A DNA stretch of 60,219 nt. Origin: JAYTJL01 sp964400155. Lineage in GTDB: Bacteria > Patescibacteriota > Saccharimonadia > Saccharimonadales > UBA10212. Where the stretch lies: positions 1 to 60,219 of the forward strand of contig CAYNSQ010000004.1 of NCBI GenBank assembly GCA_964400155.1, written 5' to 3'. A program made the translations under genes and the position numbers. Positions 1 through 8,037 of this stretch are shown piece by piece. Numbering within the stretch: position 1 is the first letter of the stretch; the number at the start of each line of letters is the position of its first letter. Under the pieces are notes generated by a model. It was given only the letters and a program-made list of their open reading frames with translations. It was not told the origin of the DNA and did no database searches.

Positions 1-54
1 ACTGGGGACACAAGGCTCTTCAGGCCTCTGCTCTACCAACTGAGCTAAAGAGCC
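1..54 (-). tRNA. tRNA-Phe (GAA), 3' part cut off by window start
   Basis: The minus strand reads GGCTCTTTAGCTC at the 5' end, then a D-arm and an anticodon arm with loop CTGAAGA, giving anticodon GAA (Phe). The stem GAGGC/GCCTT closes the loop. The T-arm and acceptor 3' strand lie outside the window. It follows tRNA-Gly by three bases, so the two are probably cotranscribed from the promoter at 150-178. Confidence 0.93.
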
Positions 55-57
55 AAC

Positions 58-134
58 TGGTGCGGGTGAGGGGACTCTAACCCCTGGCCTCTTCCTTGGC
101 AAGGAAGCGCTCTAAACAACTGAGCTACACCCGC
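58..134 (-). tRNA. tRNA-Gly (GCC)
   Basis: The minus strand begins GCGGGTG and ends CACCCGC plus A and an encoded CCA. The anticodon stem CTTCC/GGAAG encloses TTGCCAA, so the anticodon is GCC (Gly). The D-arm and a T-arm (GGGGT/ATCCC type, loop TTAGAGT) are complete. It is the first gene of a tRNA-Gly/tRNA-Phe pair. Confidence 0.96.
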
Positions 135-149
135 TCGCAACAGTAGTAA

Positions 150-178
150 AGTATACCAAAACAGATTAAATTACTCAA
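150..178 (-). promoter_or_regulatory. promoter of the tRNA-Gly/tRNA-Phe pair
   Basis: On the minus strand TTGAGT (178-173) and TATACT (155-150) are separated by exactly 17 bases. The -10 box lies about 16 bases upstream of the tRNA-Gly 5' end. Near-consensus housekeeping promoter. Confidence 0.75.
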
Positions 179-360
179 CCAAGAATATGTATCATCAAAA
201 CAAAACAAAAGCCTAGTAAATACGGCTGTTTACACTGTGAAAATCAAATGTTGGGTTTATACCGTGGAATCAGTTAAAATTGTAAGTAGATTCGGAGACA
301 GCCTAGATAGGGTGCCCCAAATTAATGGGTTAATTAATAAACTCCGAGGGGAGAATAAAA

Positions 361-611
361 TGCTTGGTTGGGGAATTTTGGGAATAATTGCTTGGTTAAT
401 AATTGCCATTTGGCCGGCAAGAGTTGCGTCTAACAAAGGCCATAATTTTTTGGGTTGGTTTATAATCAGTGCTTTCTTTTGGTGGATATCACTCTTTTGG
501 GTCTACTTTGGCATGAAAGATCTAACAAAAACAGCAAAAGATATTGCTGATGACAAAGCAGTCGAAGAAGAGCTGGACAGAGAAGAAAAAGCCGGCAAAA
601 GTAAGGGCTAG
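361..611 (+). CDS. small two-helix membrane protein, unknown function
   Basis: 83-residue protein. I chose the ATG at 361 because GAGGGGAG ends seven bases upstream; the longer GTG frame from 237 has no ribosome binding site. Two hydrophobic segments (about residues 3-20 and 29-50, rich in Trp and Phe) are separated by a short basic loop (ARVASNKGHN). A charged cytoplasmic-type tail follows (DLTKTAKDIADD, then Glu/Lys-rich). This resembles small phospholipase-D-nuclease-N-terminal-like or superinfection-immunity-type membrane proteins in shape only; I do not assign a function. It stands alone between two tRNA groups. Confidence 0.75.
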
Positions 612-769
612 TTATTCTTTACTGGTTTTAGATAGCTTTAAGCTATTAGGATAATCTTTAGAAAATGGCTATGTTCATATCTGAAGACATTTCAGAGTAA
701 TCTTTTAGTATATTATTTCATTTTTTTAACGTTTAGTAAATTGTAATAGGTGTAAAATTAGCCTTATCT

Positions 770-778
770 TGGTAAAAT
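770..778 (+). promoter_or_regulatory. extended -10 element for tRNA-Cys/tRNA-Leu
   Basis: TGGTAAAAT matches the TGnTAnnnT extended -10 pattern and lies 24 bases before the tRNA-Cys 5' end. No convincing -35 box is visible. The 612-769 stretch contains only an AT-rich palindrome (ATAGCTTTAAGCTAT near 633) that could end transcription of the small membrane protein gene. Confidence 0.45.
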
Positions 779-802
779 AACTAAGTCAATTCTAGACAAT
801 AA

Positions 803-876
803 GGCGCGTTGGCCGAGGAGTTAGGCAAAGGTCTGCAAAACCTTGTACACGAGTGCGAATCTCGTACGCGCCTCCA
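803..876 (+). tRNA. tRNA-Cys (GCA)
   Basis: Acceptor GGCGCGT pairs with ACGCGCC, followed by T and an encoded CCA. The anticodon stem AAGGT/ACCTT encloses CTGCAAA, so the anticodon is GCA (Cys). The T-arm ACGAG/CTCGT with loop TGCGAAT is complete. Confidence 0.96.
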
Positions 877-881
877 CACCC

Positions 882-966
882 GGGCGGGTGGCGGAATTGG
901 TATACGCTGCGGACTTAAAATCCGTTGCCGCAAGGCTTGAGGGTTCGAGTCCCTCCCCGCCCACCA
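882..966 (+). tRNA. tRNA-Leu (TAA)
   Basis: Acceptor GGGCGGG/CCCGCCC plus A and CCA. Anticodon loop CTTAAAA gives TAA (Leu). The long variable arm (TGCCGCAAGGC) is typical of class II tRNAs. T-arm GAGGG/CCCTC. It lies five bases after tRNA-Cys and is probably cotranscribed with it. Confidence 0.96.
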
Positions 967-990
967 TCGCAAAACACGACATTGTGGACA

Positions 991-1034
991 GAATCCAAGT
1001 CATAGCATAGGCTCCGACTTGGATTCTTGTCTTT
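991..1034 (+). terminator. probable terminator of the tRNA-Cys/tRNA-Leu unit
   Basis: Perfect 11-bp inverted repeat (991-1001 and 1016-1026, arms GAATCCAAGTC and GACTTGGATTC) with a 14-base loop, followed by a moderately T-rich tail (TTGTCTTT). Confidence 0.65.
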
Positions 1035-1053
1035 GCAGTCAACTTTGCTCCTT

Positions 1054-1081
1054 CCGTTTTATGCAACTCCGCGTAAAACGG
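1054..1081. repeat. 8-bp inverted repeat between tRNA-Leu and the binding protein gene
   Basis: Arms CCGTTTTA (1054-1061) and TAAAACGG (1074-1081). There is no T-run on either side, so it is a poor intrinsic terminator. It may end the minus-strand message upstream of it or be a dispersed palindrome. Confidence 0.5.
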
Positions 1082-1127
1082 GATAGGCGCACCAACTCAG
1101 AGACAGAGCGTCATTCTAATTTTATTT

Positions 1128-2918
1128 TTATTTACGAACTAGTCTGATTGTCCATTCGTTGACATTGGAATAACGATCGGTTGGAACAATTAAAACTTTC
1201 TTTTGATAATTATGAATTGGACCACGAGAAATATATAGATAAGTTGGCTGATAGATTGCTAAGGCGGGAGCATCTTGTACCCAAGTACTTACAAAGGATT
1301 GATACTTAACTGCCCGTATAGCCGGGTCAGACCTGGTTCTGGCTGATTCCAGAGCTTGGTCGGCTACTTTTGACTTGTATTCACTCAGATTTAGCCGTCC
1401 TAATGACGTAGTGCTAGCCTGGGTACTATCCCAATATGCATAGACATCCGGGTCAGTGCCAACACTAATACCATGAATTAAGATGTCATAGTTATGAGTT
1501 GCAATATTGTCGCTCTGTATATCTGAAGGATTGCTGTATGTAACGATAGTTTTTACTCCAATATCTGCCCATTTCTTTTGTAAATACTTAGCCACAACTG
1601 TGTAGTTACCCGTATTTTGTGCAACTAGTGAAAATTCTAAAGGTTGTCCAGCCTTGCTACGCATACCATCAGCTCCACGTGTATAGCCAGCAGCATCAAG
1701 AAGTTGATTGGCAGTTTCTGGATCATACTCTGCCTGAGCATAGCCGCCATCATAGCCTAATTGAAAATCTAAAAGCGGAGAACGCACCCTCCCAGCTACA
1801 TTTTGCAACTCTCCAACTAACTCTTTAGTATTGACAGCCTGGACTAGAGCTTTACGAACACTCACATCGTTGAGTCCATTACGTGAATTGTTGAAAAACG
1901 CCATAACTTGACTAGTTAGAGGTGTTGAATAGACTACCGTAGTGGTTTCTTCAGATATATCTTCGGGAATATCGTTAAGACCGCTTATGGCATTTATATT
2001 TTTATCCTTGTAGGCTTTTATTAATTTGTTTTCGTCAGAAAAAGTAGTAAAACTAAAACCATCCAACTTTGGTTCACCCGCCCAATACTTTTCAAAGGGT
2101 GCAAGAGTTATGTGCTGTTCCAGTCCACTAGCAGGAGACCCATCAACCTGTACAAACTTCCATACGAATGGTCCTGTGCCAATAGGGGAAGTGTTAAATT
2201 GAGCACTACGCATTTGTCGAGGTTCGATTTTGTTTAAGATATGCTCAGGTACAATTCCATTCGTCAAAGAGAAAGGAAAAGCTGCTAAAGGGTTTGGCAA
2301 TTTAAAGTTAATCGTATAATCATCAATTTTTGAAACTACAATGTCTTGCCAACTGCTATAAAGCGGGGACTGCGCCGAACCGTTTTGAATAGTTCGATAG
2401 GTAAAAACAACATCGTCAGCAGTAAAGGGTTGGCCATCGTGCCAAACAATTCCGGGTTTTAGACTAACAATATAATTTTTTTCAGTATTATCTATTTTTA
2501 TTGTACGGGCAAGGTCGCCGACCAGCTGGCCAGAACTGTCGTACTTGAAGAGTCCTGAGAATACAACTCTACTTACGGCTTGATTGGCGGTACCGGTTGC
2601 ATAAAGTGGGCTGGCATTGGTAAATGTTCCTACTAACCCTTCAGAAAAAACTCCACCGGCTGCTGGTTGTGTGGTTTGATAATACCTACCTAGTCCGCGT
2701 ACTTGGATAATAGTGCTAAAAATCAACAAAACAAAAAAGCCAGTCCAAAGAAATACAAACCTTCTAACAAACACCAACCTGTCAAACCTTCGAATCAGTA
2801 GTTTTTCTATTTGAGTGTCTGCCTGCTGACCTATTTCTTGAGCGTCTTTCTTGCGACGTCGAACAATAGAACGAAGACGACGTTTAGTTTCTTCGCTTGG
2901 TAAAAATTTTGCCACCAC
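1128..2918 (-). CDS. membrane-anchored peptide/nickel-type ABC transporter substrate-binding protein (SBP_bac_5 family)
   Basis: 596 residues. The N-terminal 50 residues are strongly basic and probably cytoplasmic, followed by one transmembrane helix at about 53-73, so the protein is anchored by a helix instead of a lipobox. The rest is a family 5 solute-binding fold: VSRVVFSGLFKYD, LVGDLARTIKIDN, then LKPGIVWHDGQPFTADDVVFTY near residue 150, which is the family hallmark of DppA/OppA. The likely ligand is peptides taken from the environment or the host. No permease or ATPase gene of this type lies in the window, so the partner transporter must be elsewhere, or the protein works alone. It follows secG on the same strand with 37 bases between, so the two could be cotranscribed. 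Confidence 0.9.
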   Translation of the reverse strand: MVAKFLPSEETKRRLRSIVRRRKKDAQEIGQQADTQIEKLLIRRFDRLVFVRRFVFLWTGFFVLLIFSTIIQVRGLGRYYQTTQPAAGGVFSEGLVGTFTNASPLYATGTANQAVSRVVFSGLFKYDSSGQLVGDLARTIKIDNTEKNYIVSLKPGIVWHDGQPFTADDVVFTYRTIQNGSAQSPLYSSWQDIVVSKIDDYTINFKLPNPLAAFPFSLTNGIVPEHILNKIEPRQMRSAQFNTSPIGTGPFVWKFVQVDGSPASGLEQHITLAPFEKYWAGEPKLDGFSFTTFSDENKLIKAYKDKNINAISGLNDIPEDISEETTTVVYSTPLTSQVMAFFNNSRNGLNDVSVRKALVQAVNTKELVGELQNVAGRVRSPLLDFQLGYDGGYAQAEYDPETANQLLDAAGYTRGADGMRSKAGQPLEFSLVAQNTGNYTVVAKYLQKKWADIGVKTIVTYSNPSDIQSDNIATHNYDILIHGISVGTDPDVYAYWDSTQASTTSLGRLNLSEYKSKVADQALESARTRSDPAIRAVKYQSFVSTWVQDAPALAIYQPTYLYISRGPIHNYQKKVLIVPTDRYSNVNEWTIRLVRK

Positions 2919-2955
2919 GTTATTATTGTTTCAAATTATTTAAATTTATATTAAA

Positions 2956-3174
2956 TTAACCCGCAACTAGTCCAAGTATGATGCTAGAAGCGAAGATAAA
3001 AACTAATATTATTGTTAATTGGTGAAGCGTCTTGTCAGAACCACGGCGGACAGTGTTAACTTCACCGCCTCCACCCAACCCTGCTCCAAGACTAGCCCCC
3101 CTGGTCTGAATTAGAATCAGAATTACAAGTAGTACGGACGAACCTAAAGTGATATAACTCCAAATATTCAACAC
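2956..3174 (-). CDS. secG: preprotein translocase subunit SecG
   Basis: 72 residues, the normal length for SecG. Two hydrophobic helices (about 6-24 and 51-71) flank the family-typical Gly-rich loop: LIQTRGASLGAGLGGGG, then a Thr/Val-Arg-Arg-Gly segment. SecG is the accessory inner-membrane subunit of SecYEG and helps SecA-driven export. That fits the many signal-peptide proteins encoded in this window. The next gene downstream is the anchored substrate-binding protein. Confidence 0.93.
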   Translation of the reverse strand: MLNIWSYITLGSSVLLVILILIQTRGASLGAGLGGGGEVNTVRRGSDKTLHQLTIILVFIFASSIILGLVAG

Positions 3175-3265
3175 TTACTCCTTTCAGTCATTACCGTTAT
3201 CAATTTATTAGTGTCTTTAGCAGGAAAAATGAGTGATTCATTAACACATTGTGTATTTTTACATT

Positions 3266-3291
3266 CATTGAGCATTGAGCCTTGAACATTC
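3266..3291. repeat. heptanucleotide tandem repeat, unit CATTGAG
   Basis: CATTGAG (3266-3272), CATTGAG (3273-3279), CCTTGAA (3280-3286), then a partial CATTC. It sits in the gap between the holin-like gene and secG, just behind the stop codon of the holin-like gene. It is one of several heptamer arrays in the window. Confidence 0.65.
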
Positions 3292-3297
3292 GTTTCT

Positions 3298-3672
3298 TCA
3301 TTTCAGGTCCTCCAAAACCCTGCTTACCAGATAGTTTACCAATCCTACTATCACTCCTGCAACTATCGCCACTATAAAACTTGATACATAAATTTGATCA
3401 TACAGCCATGACGCTATCAATATAATTGCACCATTGACCACTAACATGAAAAATCCAAGTGTAAGAATAATTGCCGGGAAGGAAACAATAACCAAAATCG
3501 GTTTCAGAAACATATTAATAAGCGCCAACACTAAACCGGCTATCACCAGTGTTTTCCAATCACCACCAATACTGAACCGGTTTTCACCTAGTATTCCAGC
3601 AGCTATCCATAACCCAAGGCCGCAAGCTAACCACCTAACCGCTAATTTGGTTAGAATTTGCCGTATATTCAC
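3298..3672 (-). CDS. phage-holin-4-family (YvlD-like) membrane protein
   Basis: 124 residues with four hydrophobic segments. The pattern is typical of the family: WLACGLGLWIAAGILG at the start, LVIAGLVLALINMFLKPIL in the middle with the conserved Asn-x-Phe-Leu-Lys-Pro, LTLGFFMLVVNGAIILIASWL, and a final Gly-rich helix. The exact role is not known in bacteria of this type; family members are small integral membrane proteins linked to envelope stress in Firmicutes. Its ATG overlaps the stop of uvrC by four bases (ATGA), so the two are translationally coupled. Confidence 0.85.
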   Translation of the reverse strand: MNIRQILTKLAVRWLACGLGLWIAAGILGENRFSIGGDWKTLVIAGLVLALINMFLKPILVIVSFPAIILTLGFFMLVVNGAIILIASWLYDQIYVSSFIVAIVAGVIVGLVNYLVSRVLEDLK

Positions 3673-5192
3673 CTATCTATTGTACCAGTTATGTTATCTG
3701 AAGCTCTGGCAAGCTGCAGATATATACTTTGTCCTCTTTTTTTGCCAAGTAAATCTTGAAATTCTTCCAACGAGGCTTTTTTTGCAGAGTTAACTGAACC
3801 AAAATGTTTTATTATTTTTTTCTTTGTAGCCGGTCCAATTCCATTTACTTCATCTAGTGTTGATGTTGTTTGTCGGCTACGCTTTAAGCTAGTATGGTAA
3901 CTTACGGCAAAACGGTGACTTTCGTCACGAATACGTTGTAGAAGCTTAACCGCAGGTGATGAATGAGGCAAGCAAATAGTGATAAAGTCTTCACTTTTTT
4001 TTATATAGCCATCAATCGACTTGGCATAGTCAATATTTGGGCTATAAGTACTTCCGGAAAAGAAGATTATCTCCTCTTCCCTCTTTGCCAGGCCTATCAT
4101 AGCAATATCGTTTATCCCAGATTTGCTCAAGATATTATAAGCAGCCGCTAACTGGCCTTTTCCGCCGTCTATCAAGACAAGCTCAGGCAAAGGCCATTTG
4201 ATTTGGTTTTTCAAACTAAATCTCCTTGTAATTGCTTCTGCCATATGTGCAAAATCATCATTGCCTGAAATGCGCATTTTAAATTTTCGGTAAGCAGTTT
4301 TTTCCGGAATACCGCTTGCAAAGACTACCATTGAAGCAACTGTATCGGTGCCTTGGTGGTGGCTTATGTCAAACCCTTCAATTCTCAACAAAGGTTTGTC
4401 TAGCCCTATTAGTTTGCCTAGTTGTTCCAGAGCTAAGTCTTTGCCAGCATCTTGTAACTCATGATCACCAAACAATATTTGTTTACTTAAAGATCGAAGT
4501 GCAAAAAGCTGATTTCGTAATTTGGCAGCAGTCTCAAAATCTTTGACCCTAGACGCATTCTTCATATCTTTTTCAATTTGGTTAATTAAAGCAACGCGAT
4601 TGCCTTTTAAATATTGAATTAGTTTCTTTAAATTCGAACGGTAATCAGCAAGACTGGTACGGCCATCCTCCAGACCAGGGTCCATCCCTAAATGATAATG
4701 AAGACTGGCTCGTTTTTGTCCCGGCATCTTAGATGTTGAGTATGGAAAAGCTCGTCTAAGGTAGCGCAAGCTTTTTTTTAGCGCAAAACCATTAAGATAT
4801 GGACCGAAATATTCCGCTCCATCGTCTAGCGGTCTACGGATAACTGTAACTGTTGGGTGGTTGGATTTAATATCGATTCTGACATATTGAAGGCTTTTAT
4901 CATCACGAAGTAAAATATTATAGTTAGGCAAATACCTACGGACTAACTCGGCCTCAACAAATAGTGCATCAACTTCGCTTTCCAGTTCGGTCCAATCAAC
5001 ATCATCTATCTCACTAACTAGCTGCTGTGTTTTTGGGTCGCGGTAGCGACTAGCTTGAAAGTACTGTCTTACTCTATTGCGTAAATTTGCTGCTTTACCG
5101 ATATATATAATTTCACCCTTGGCGTTTTTATGAAAATATACTCCGGGTGATGATGGCAGACCGGCTAACTTGTCTTGTAGCTTTTTATTCAT
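3669..5192 (-). CDS. uvrC: excinuclease ABC subunit UvrC
   Basis: 507 residues, shorter than the usual 590-620. The N-terminal GIY-YIG nuclease (about 12-90) shows GVYFHKN, IIYIGKAANLRNRV and the catalytic Glu in LFVEAELVRRYLPNYN. The UVR motif (about 200-235) that contacts UvrB is present: IEKDMKNASRVKDFETAAKL. The RNase-H-like domain shows EGFDISHHQG with its catalytic Asp. A C-terminal helix-hairpin-helix (LDEVNGIGPATKKKIIKHFG) binds DNA. UvrC cuts on both sides of a lesion held by UvrAB in nucleotide excision repair. The shortening seems spread over linkers, and I see no missing catalytic residue. The holin-like gene overlaps its stop. Confidence 0.95.
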   Translation of the reverse strand: MNKKLQDKLAGLPSSPGVYFHKNAKGEIIYIGKAANLRNRVRQYFQASRYRDPKTQQLVSEIDDVDWTELESEVDALFVEAELVRRYLPNYNILLRDDKSLQYVRIDIKSNHPTVTVIRRPLDDGAEYFGPYLNGFALKKSLRYLRRAFPYSTSKMPGQKRASLHYHLGMDPGLEDGRTSLADYRSNLKKLIQYLKGNRVALINQIEKDMKNASRVKDFETAAKLRNQLFALRSLSKQILFGDHELQDAGKDLALEQLGKLIGLDKPLLRIEGFDISHHQGTDTVASMVVFASGIPEKTAYRKFKMRISGNDDFAHMAEAITRRFSLKNQIKWPLPELVLIDGGKGQLAAAYNILSKSGINDIAMIGLAKREEEIIFFSGSTYSPNIDYAKSIDGYIKKSEDFITICLPHSSPAVKLLQRIRDESHRFAVSYHTSLKRSRQTTSTLDEVNGIGPATKKKIIKHFGSVNSAKKASLEEFQDLLGKKRGQSIYLQLARASDNITGTIDR

Positions 5193-5207
5193 TAAGTAAC
5201 CTAGCGA

Positions 5208-6089
5208 TTATTTTGCTAAAACTTGCTGGTGGTTAATACAAAACGTTTTTTCACGAGCACATTTTTCACAAGCCAGAATTAGGTCGTTACATGATACTTC
5301 AGCACAATTTTCAAAGTTAGAGGTTATTGCTCCGCATAGACTGCATTCGCCAATATCTTTAGCTTTATCAGAAAAACCAAGACTCATCCTTTTATCAAAA
5401 ACGTACAACTTACCTTCCCAAAGGCCGTCATCTTTGTATTCTTCACCATACTTAACAATACCGCCATCAATTTGGTAGACTTCTTTAAAACCACGGTTTT
5501 TCATCAATGCCGAAAGAATTTCGCAACGAATTCCGCCCGTACAGTACGTAACTACAGGCTTGTCTTTAAGTTTTTGCATTTCAGGTTTTTCAAGTTCATT
5601 TATAAAATCTTTAGTTGTTCTGGTGTTTGGAACAACAGCATTTTTGAATTTACCTATTTTCGCTTCATATGCATTTCTGCCATCCATAAAGACAACATCG
5701 TCACCACGAGCTTTAACTAGTTCATGTATTTCTTTAGGTTTTAAGTGTTTCCCACCACCAACTACTCCTTCTGCTTTTACCTTAAGTTCGTCAGGTACCC
5801 CAAAGGTAACAATTTCTTCACGCACTTTTACACTGAGTCTAGGAAAATCACTCGCTCCGCCATCACTCCATTTCCAAGTAATTCCCCCAAACTTGCTATG
5901 GCTTTTCATTGCCCGTGTGTAGAGTTTTAAATTTTCCAGTTTTCCACCTAAAGTACCATTAATTCCATGGCGACTAATCAAAATGCGGCCGGTTAAGCCA
6001 AGTTTTTCGCATAGTGCTTTTTGCCAAACCATAACTGTCTCGGTATCTTCTATGGGCACAAACTTGTAATAAAGAATTATTTTTTCCAT
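5208..6089 (-). CDS. trhO: tRNA uridine(34) hydroxylase TrhO (rhodanese-related, YceA type)
   Basis: 293 residues. An N-terminal acylphosphatase-like domain (YYKFVPIEDTE to about 95) is followed by a rhodanese domain (about 110-225) with active-site loop CTGGIRCE, exactly the TrhO signature, and the family motif GRNAYEAKIGKFKNAV. A C-terminal Cys-rich tail (CSLCG, then CNDLILACEKCA) probably binds a metal. TrhO makes 5-hydroxyuridine at the wobble position of some tRNAs using O2. With MnmA and a cysteine desulfurase also encoded here, it forms part of a wobble-modification set. An extended -10 (6106-6098) lies immediately upstream of the ATG. Confidence 0.92.
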   Translation of the reverse strand: MEKIILYYKFVPIEDTETVMVWQKALCEKLGLTGRILISRHGINGTLGGKLENLKLYTRAMKSHSKFGGITWKWSDGGASDFPRLSVKVREEIVTFGVPDELKVKAEGVVGGGKHLKPKEIHELVKARGDDVVFMDGRNAYEAKIGKFKNAVVPNTRTTKDFINELEKPEMQKLKDKPVVTYCTGGIRCEILSALMKNRGFKEVYQIDGGIVKYGEEYKDDGLWEGKLYVFDKRMSLGFSDKAKDIGECSLCGAITSNFENCAEVSCNDLILACEKCAREKTFCINHQQVLAK

Positions 6090-6097
6090 CTCTGTTA

Positions 6098-6106
6098 ATT
6101 ATAGCA
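6098..6106 (-). promoter_or_regulatory. extended -10 promoter of trhO, near-leaderless
   Basis: Minus-strand TGCTATAAT matches a consensus extended -10. The trhO ATG starts nine bases after the box, so transcription would start at or next to the start codon. No Shine-Dalgarno sequence is visible. Confidence 0.65.
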
Positions 6107-6122
6107 AATTTTTACAAATTGC

Positions 6123-6151
6123 TTGTTTTGTTGTCTTTAACCCGCTATAGT
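6123..6151 (+). promoter_or_regulatory. promoter of the ABC exporter gene
   Basis: TTGTTT (6123-6128) and TATAGT (6146-6151) with 17-base spacing. It points away from trhO and leaves a leader of about 95 bases before the exporter ATG. Confidence 0.6.
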
Positions 6152-6170
6152 TTTTATTAAATACGTGGAC

Positions 6171-6251
6171 GAACGGACGTGCCGTTCCGCTGACGAAACA
6201 AAAAAGGATTTAATATCTGCTAACCAACGCCGCTCAATGGGAGGACGAGCG
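6171..6251 (+). promoter_or_regulatory. structured 5' leader of the ABC exporter, ribosome site in a hairpin loop
   Basis: The first hairpin has arms GAACGG (6171-6176) and CCGTTC (6182-6187). The second has arms CGCTC (6231-6235) and GAGCG (6247-6251) and ends one base before the ATG at 6253. Its loop holds the Shine-Dalgarno GGGAGGA. The layout could tune translation, but no known riboswitch class is recognised. Confidence 0.4.
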
Positions 6252-6252
6252 T

Positions 6253-8034
6253 ATGTCTAAGAGTCCATCTATTACTTTACAAACAATCCGGTTATTTACT
6301 TCGCATGCACTTGATTACAAGCGCTATCTTTTCCCTTTGCTAATCGGTATTCCAATTACCGTGCTCATCATGGATTTTCTAGAGCCATACATCCTGTCCC
6401 TAGTGTTAGAAAAAATCAGTACTGGTAACTACGACTCTTCTGATTTATGGGCGAGTTTTGGGGGTTACATTATTGTGTACATTATTGCAAATTTAGCTAG
6501 TGGCGTTGCCGGCTGGAGGATAAATGTCTGGTTAGTTTGGAATTTGGAGTTGGCAGTAAGCCGCGATATGGCGAGAAAAATCTTTGACCACCTAATCAAA
6601 ATGAGTCCCAATTTTCATTCAAACCGTTTTGCAGGATCCTTAGTCTCACAGGCAAACAAACTTACGGGTGCATATGTGCGATTTGCCGATTCTACCTTTT
6701 TTAGCCTTTATACGCTTATTATTGGTGTAACAGCAACTGTTGCTATCCTAGCCCCGAGAGTTCCAATATATGCCGCAGCTTTGGTTGGTTTTACTATAGT
6801 CTTTATTTTGGGTGCAATATATTTTTCAAAACCAGTGCGAGAAGCTAACACTAGGGAGTCTGAACAACAAAGTCGTCAAACCGGTAATTTAGCCGATAGT
6901 CTTACAAACGTAATGGCTATAAAGAGTTTTTCTGCTGAAAAGTACGAAAATAATCGTTACTATGAAACCACTACTAAAACTCGCCTGTTAGGTTTGCGAT
7001 CTATCCGCTCAACTACCATTCGTGAAACCTATTCAAGCATTGTTACGTCTAGCCTAGGAATAGCAGCCTTGCTAATTGCTGTATTTGGTGCACAACAGTT
7101 CAATACCGACATTGCCACGTTATTCTTGATAGTCACCTACACCGGACGAATTGGCGAGAGACTTTGGGAATTTCAAAACGTACTGCGCAATTACAACCGT
7201 GCCTTTGGTGATGCCAGTGATATGGTGAAAATTCTGGCAATTGAACCTGAGATCAAAGACCCTAAAAATCCTGAAAAATCTTTGATGAAAAAGGGTCATA
7301 TAGTTTTTGAGGATGTAGTATTTACACATGACGAAAAAGATAATGCTCTTTTTGAAAAAATTAACATTAATGTTAAATCAGGTGAAAAAATAGGTCTAGT
7401 AGGACACTCCGGTTCTGGTAAAACAACATTCACTAGATTGCTACTTCGTTTTTCAGATATTGATGACGGAAAAATTTCAATAGACAGTCAAGACATTCGC
7501 AATGTTAAACAATCCGAACTTCGAAAAGCAATAACCTATGTTCCGCAAGAGCCATTATTGTTTCATCGAAGTATCGCGGAAAACATTTCCTATGGTAAGG
7601 AAAACGCAAGTGATTCTGAAATAATTAAAGCTTCCAAGTTAGCCCATGCACACGAATTTGTGAAAGAATTACCTCAAGGTTATGAAACACTTGTAGGAGA
7701 ACGAGGGGTTAAATTATCAGGTGGACAAAGGCAACGCATAGCTATTGCTAGAGCTATGATAAAAAACGCTCCTATACTTGTGCTTGATGAAGCAACTAGT
7801 GCCTTGGACAGTGAATCAGAAAGGCTGATTCAAGATGCTTTATGGAAACTAATGGAAGGCCGAACTGCAATTGTAATTGCACACCGGTTAAGTACGGTTC
7901 AAAGAATGGACCGGATTATTGTTCTTAAAGAAGGTAAGATTGTCGAAGAAGGTTCACACAAAGAACTACTTAAGAATAATGGTGTATACGCTGGCCTATG
8001 GGCTCACCAGTCTGGTGGTTTCTTAGAAGACTAA
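6253..8034 (+). CDS. ABC exporter, fused permease and ATPase (MsbA/MdlB type)
   Basis: 593 residues. An N-terminal six-helix exporter domain (about 20-320) is followed by a nucleotide-binding domain (about 350-590): Walker A GHSGSGKTT near 383-391, Q-loop YVPQEP, signature LSGGQRQR near 486, Walker B ILVLDEATS near 510, and the switch His in VIAHRLST. It would work as a homodimer or pair with another half-transporter, exporting lipids, peptides or drugs; the sequence does not tell which. The start is set by GGGAGG eight bases upstream. It is the only plus-strand gene between 1 and 26 kb. Confidence 0.93.
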   Translation: MSKSPSITLQTIRLFTSHALDYKRYLFPLLIGIPITVLIMDFLEPYILSLVLEKISTGNYDSSDLWASFGGYIIVYIIANLASGVAGWRINVWLVWNLELAVSRDMARKIFDHLIKMSPNFHSNRFAGSLVSQANKLTGAYVRFADSTFFSLYTLIIGVTATVAILAPRVPIYAAALVGFTIVFILGAIYFSKPVREANTRESEQQSRQTGNLADSLTNVMAIKSFSAEKYENNRYYETTTKTRLLGLRSIRSTTIRETYSSIVTSSLGIAALLIAVFGAQQFNTDIATLFLIVTYTGRIGERLWEFQNVLRNYNRAFGDASDMVKILAIEPEIKDPKNPEKSLMKKGHIVFEDVVFTHDEKDNALFEKININVKSGEKIGLVGHSGSGKTTFTRLLLRFSDIDDGKISIDSQDIRNVKQSELRKAITYVPQEPLLFHRSIAENISYGKENASDSEIIKASKLAHAHEFVKELPQGYETLVGERGVKLSGGQRQRIAIARAMIKNAPILVLDEATSALDSESERLIQDALWKLMEGRTAIVIAHRLSTVQRMDRIIVLKEGKIVEEGSHKELLKNNGVYAGLWAHQSGGFLED

Positions 8035-8037
8035 ATG

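Noticed and set aside
781..1066. Minus-strand open frames across tRNA-Cys and tRNA-Leu
   Set aside because: They are antisense to two well-folded tRNA genes and have no ribosome site or family pattern.
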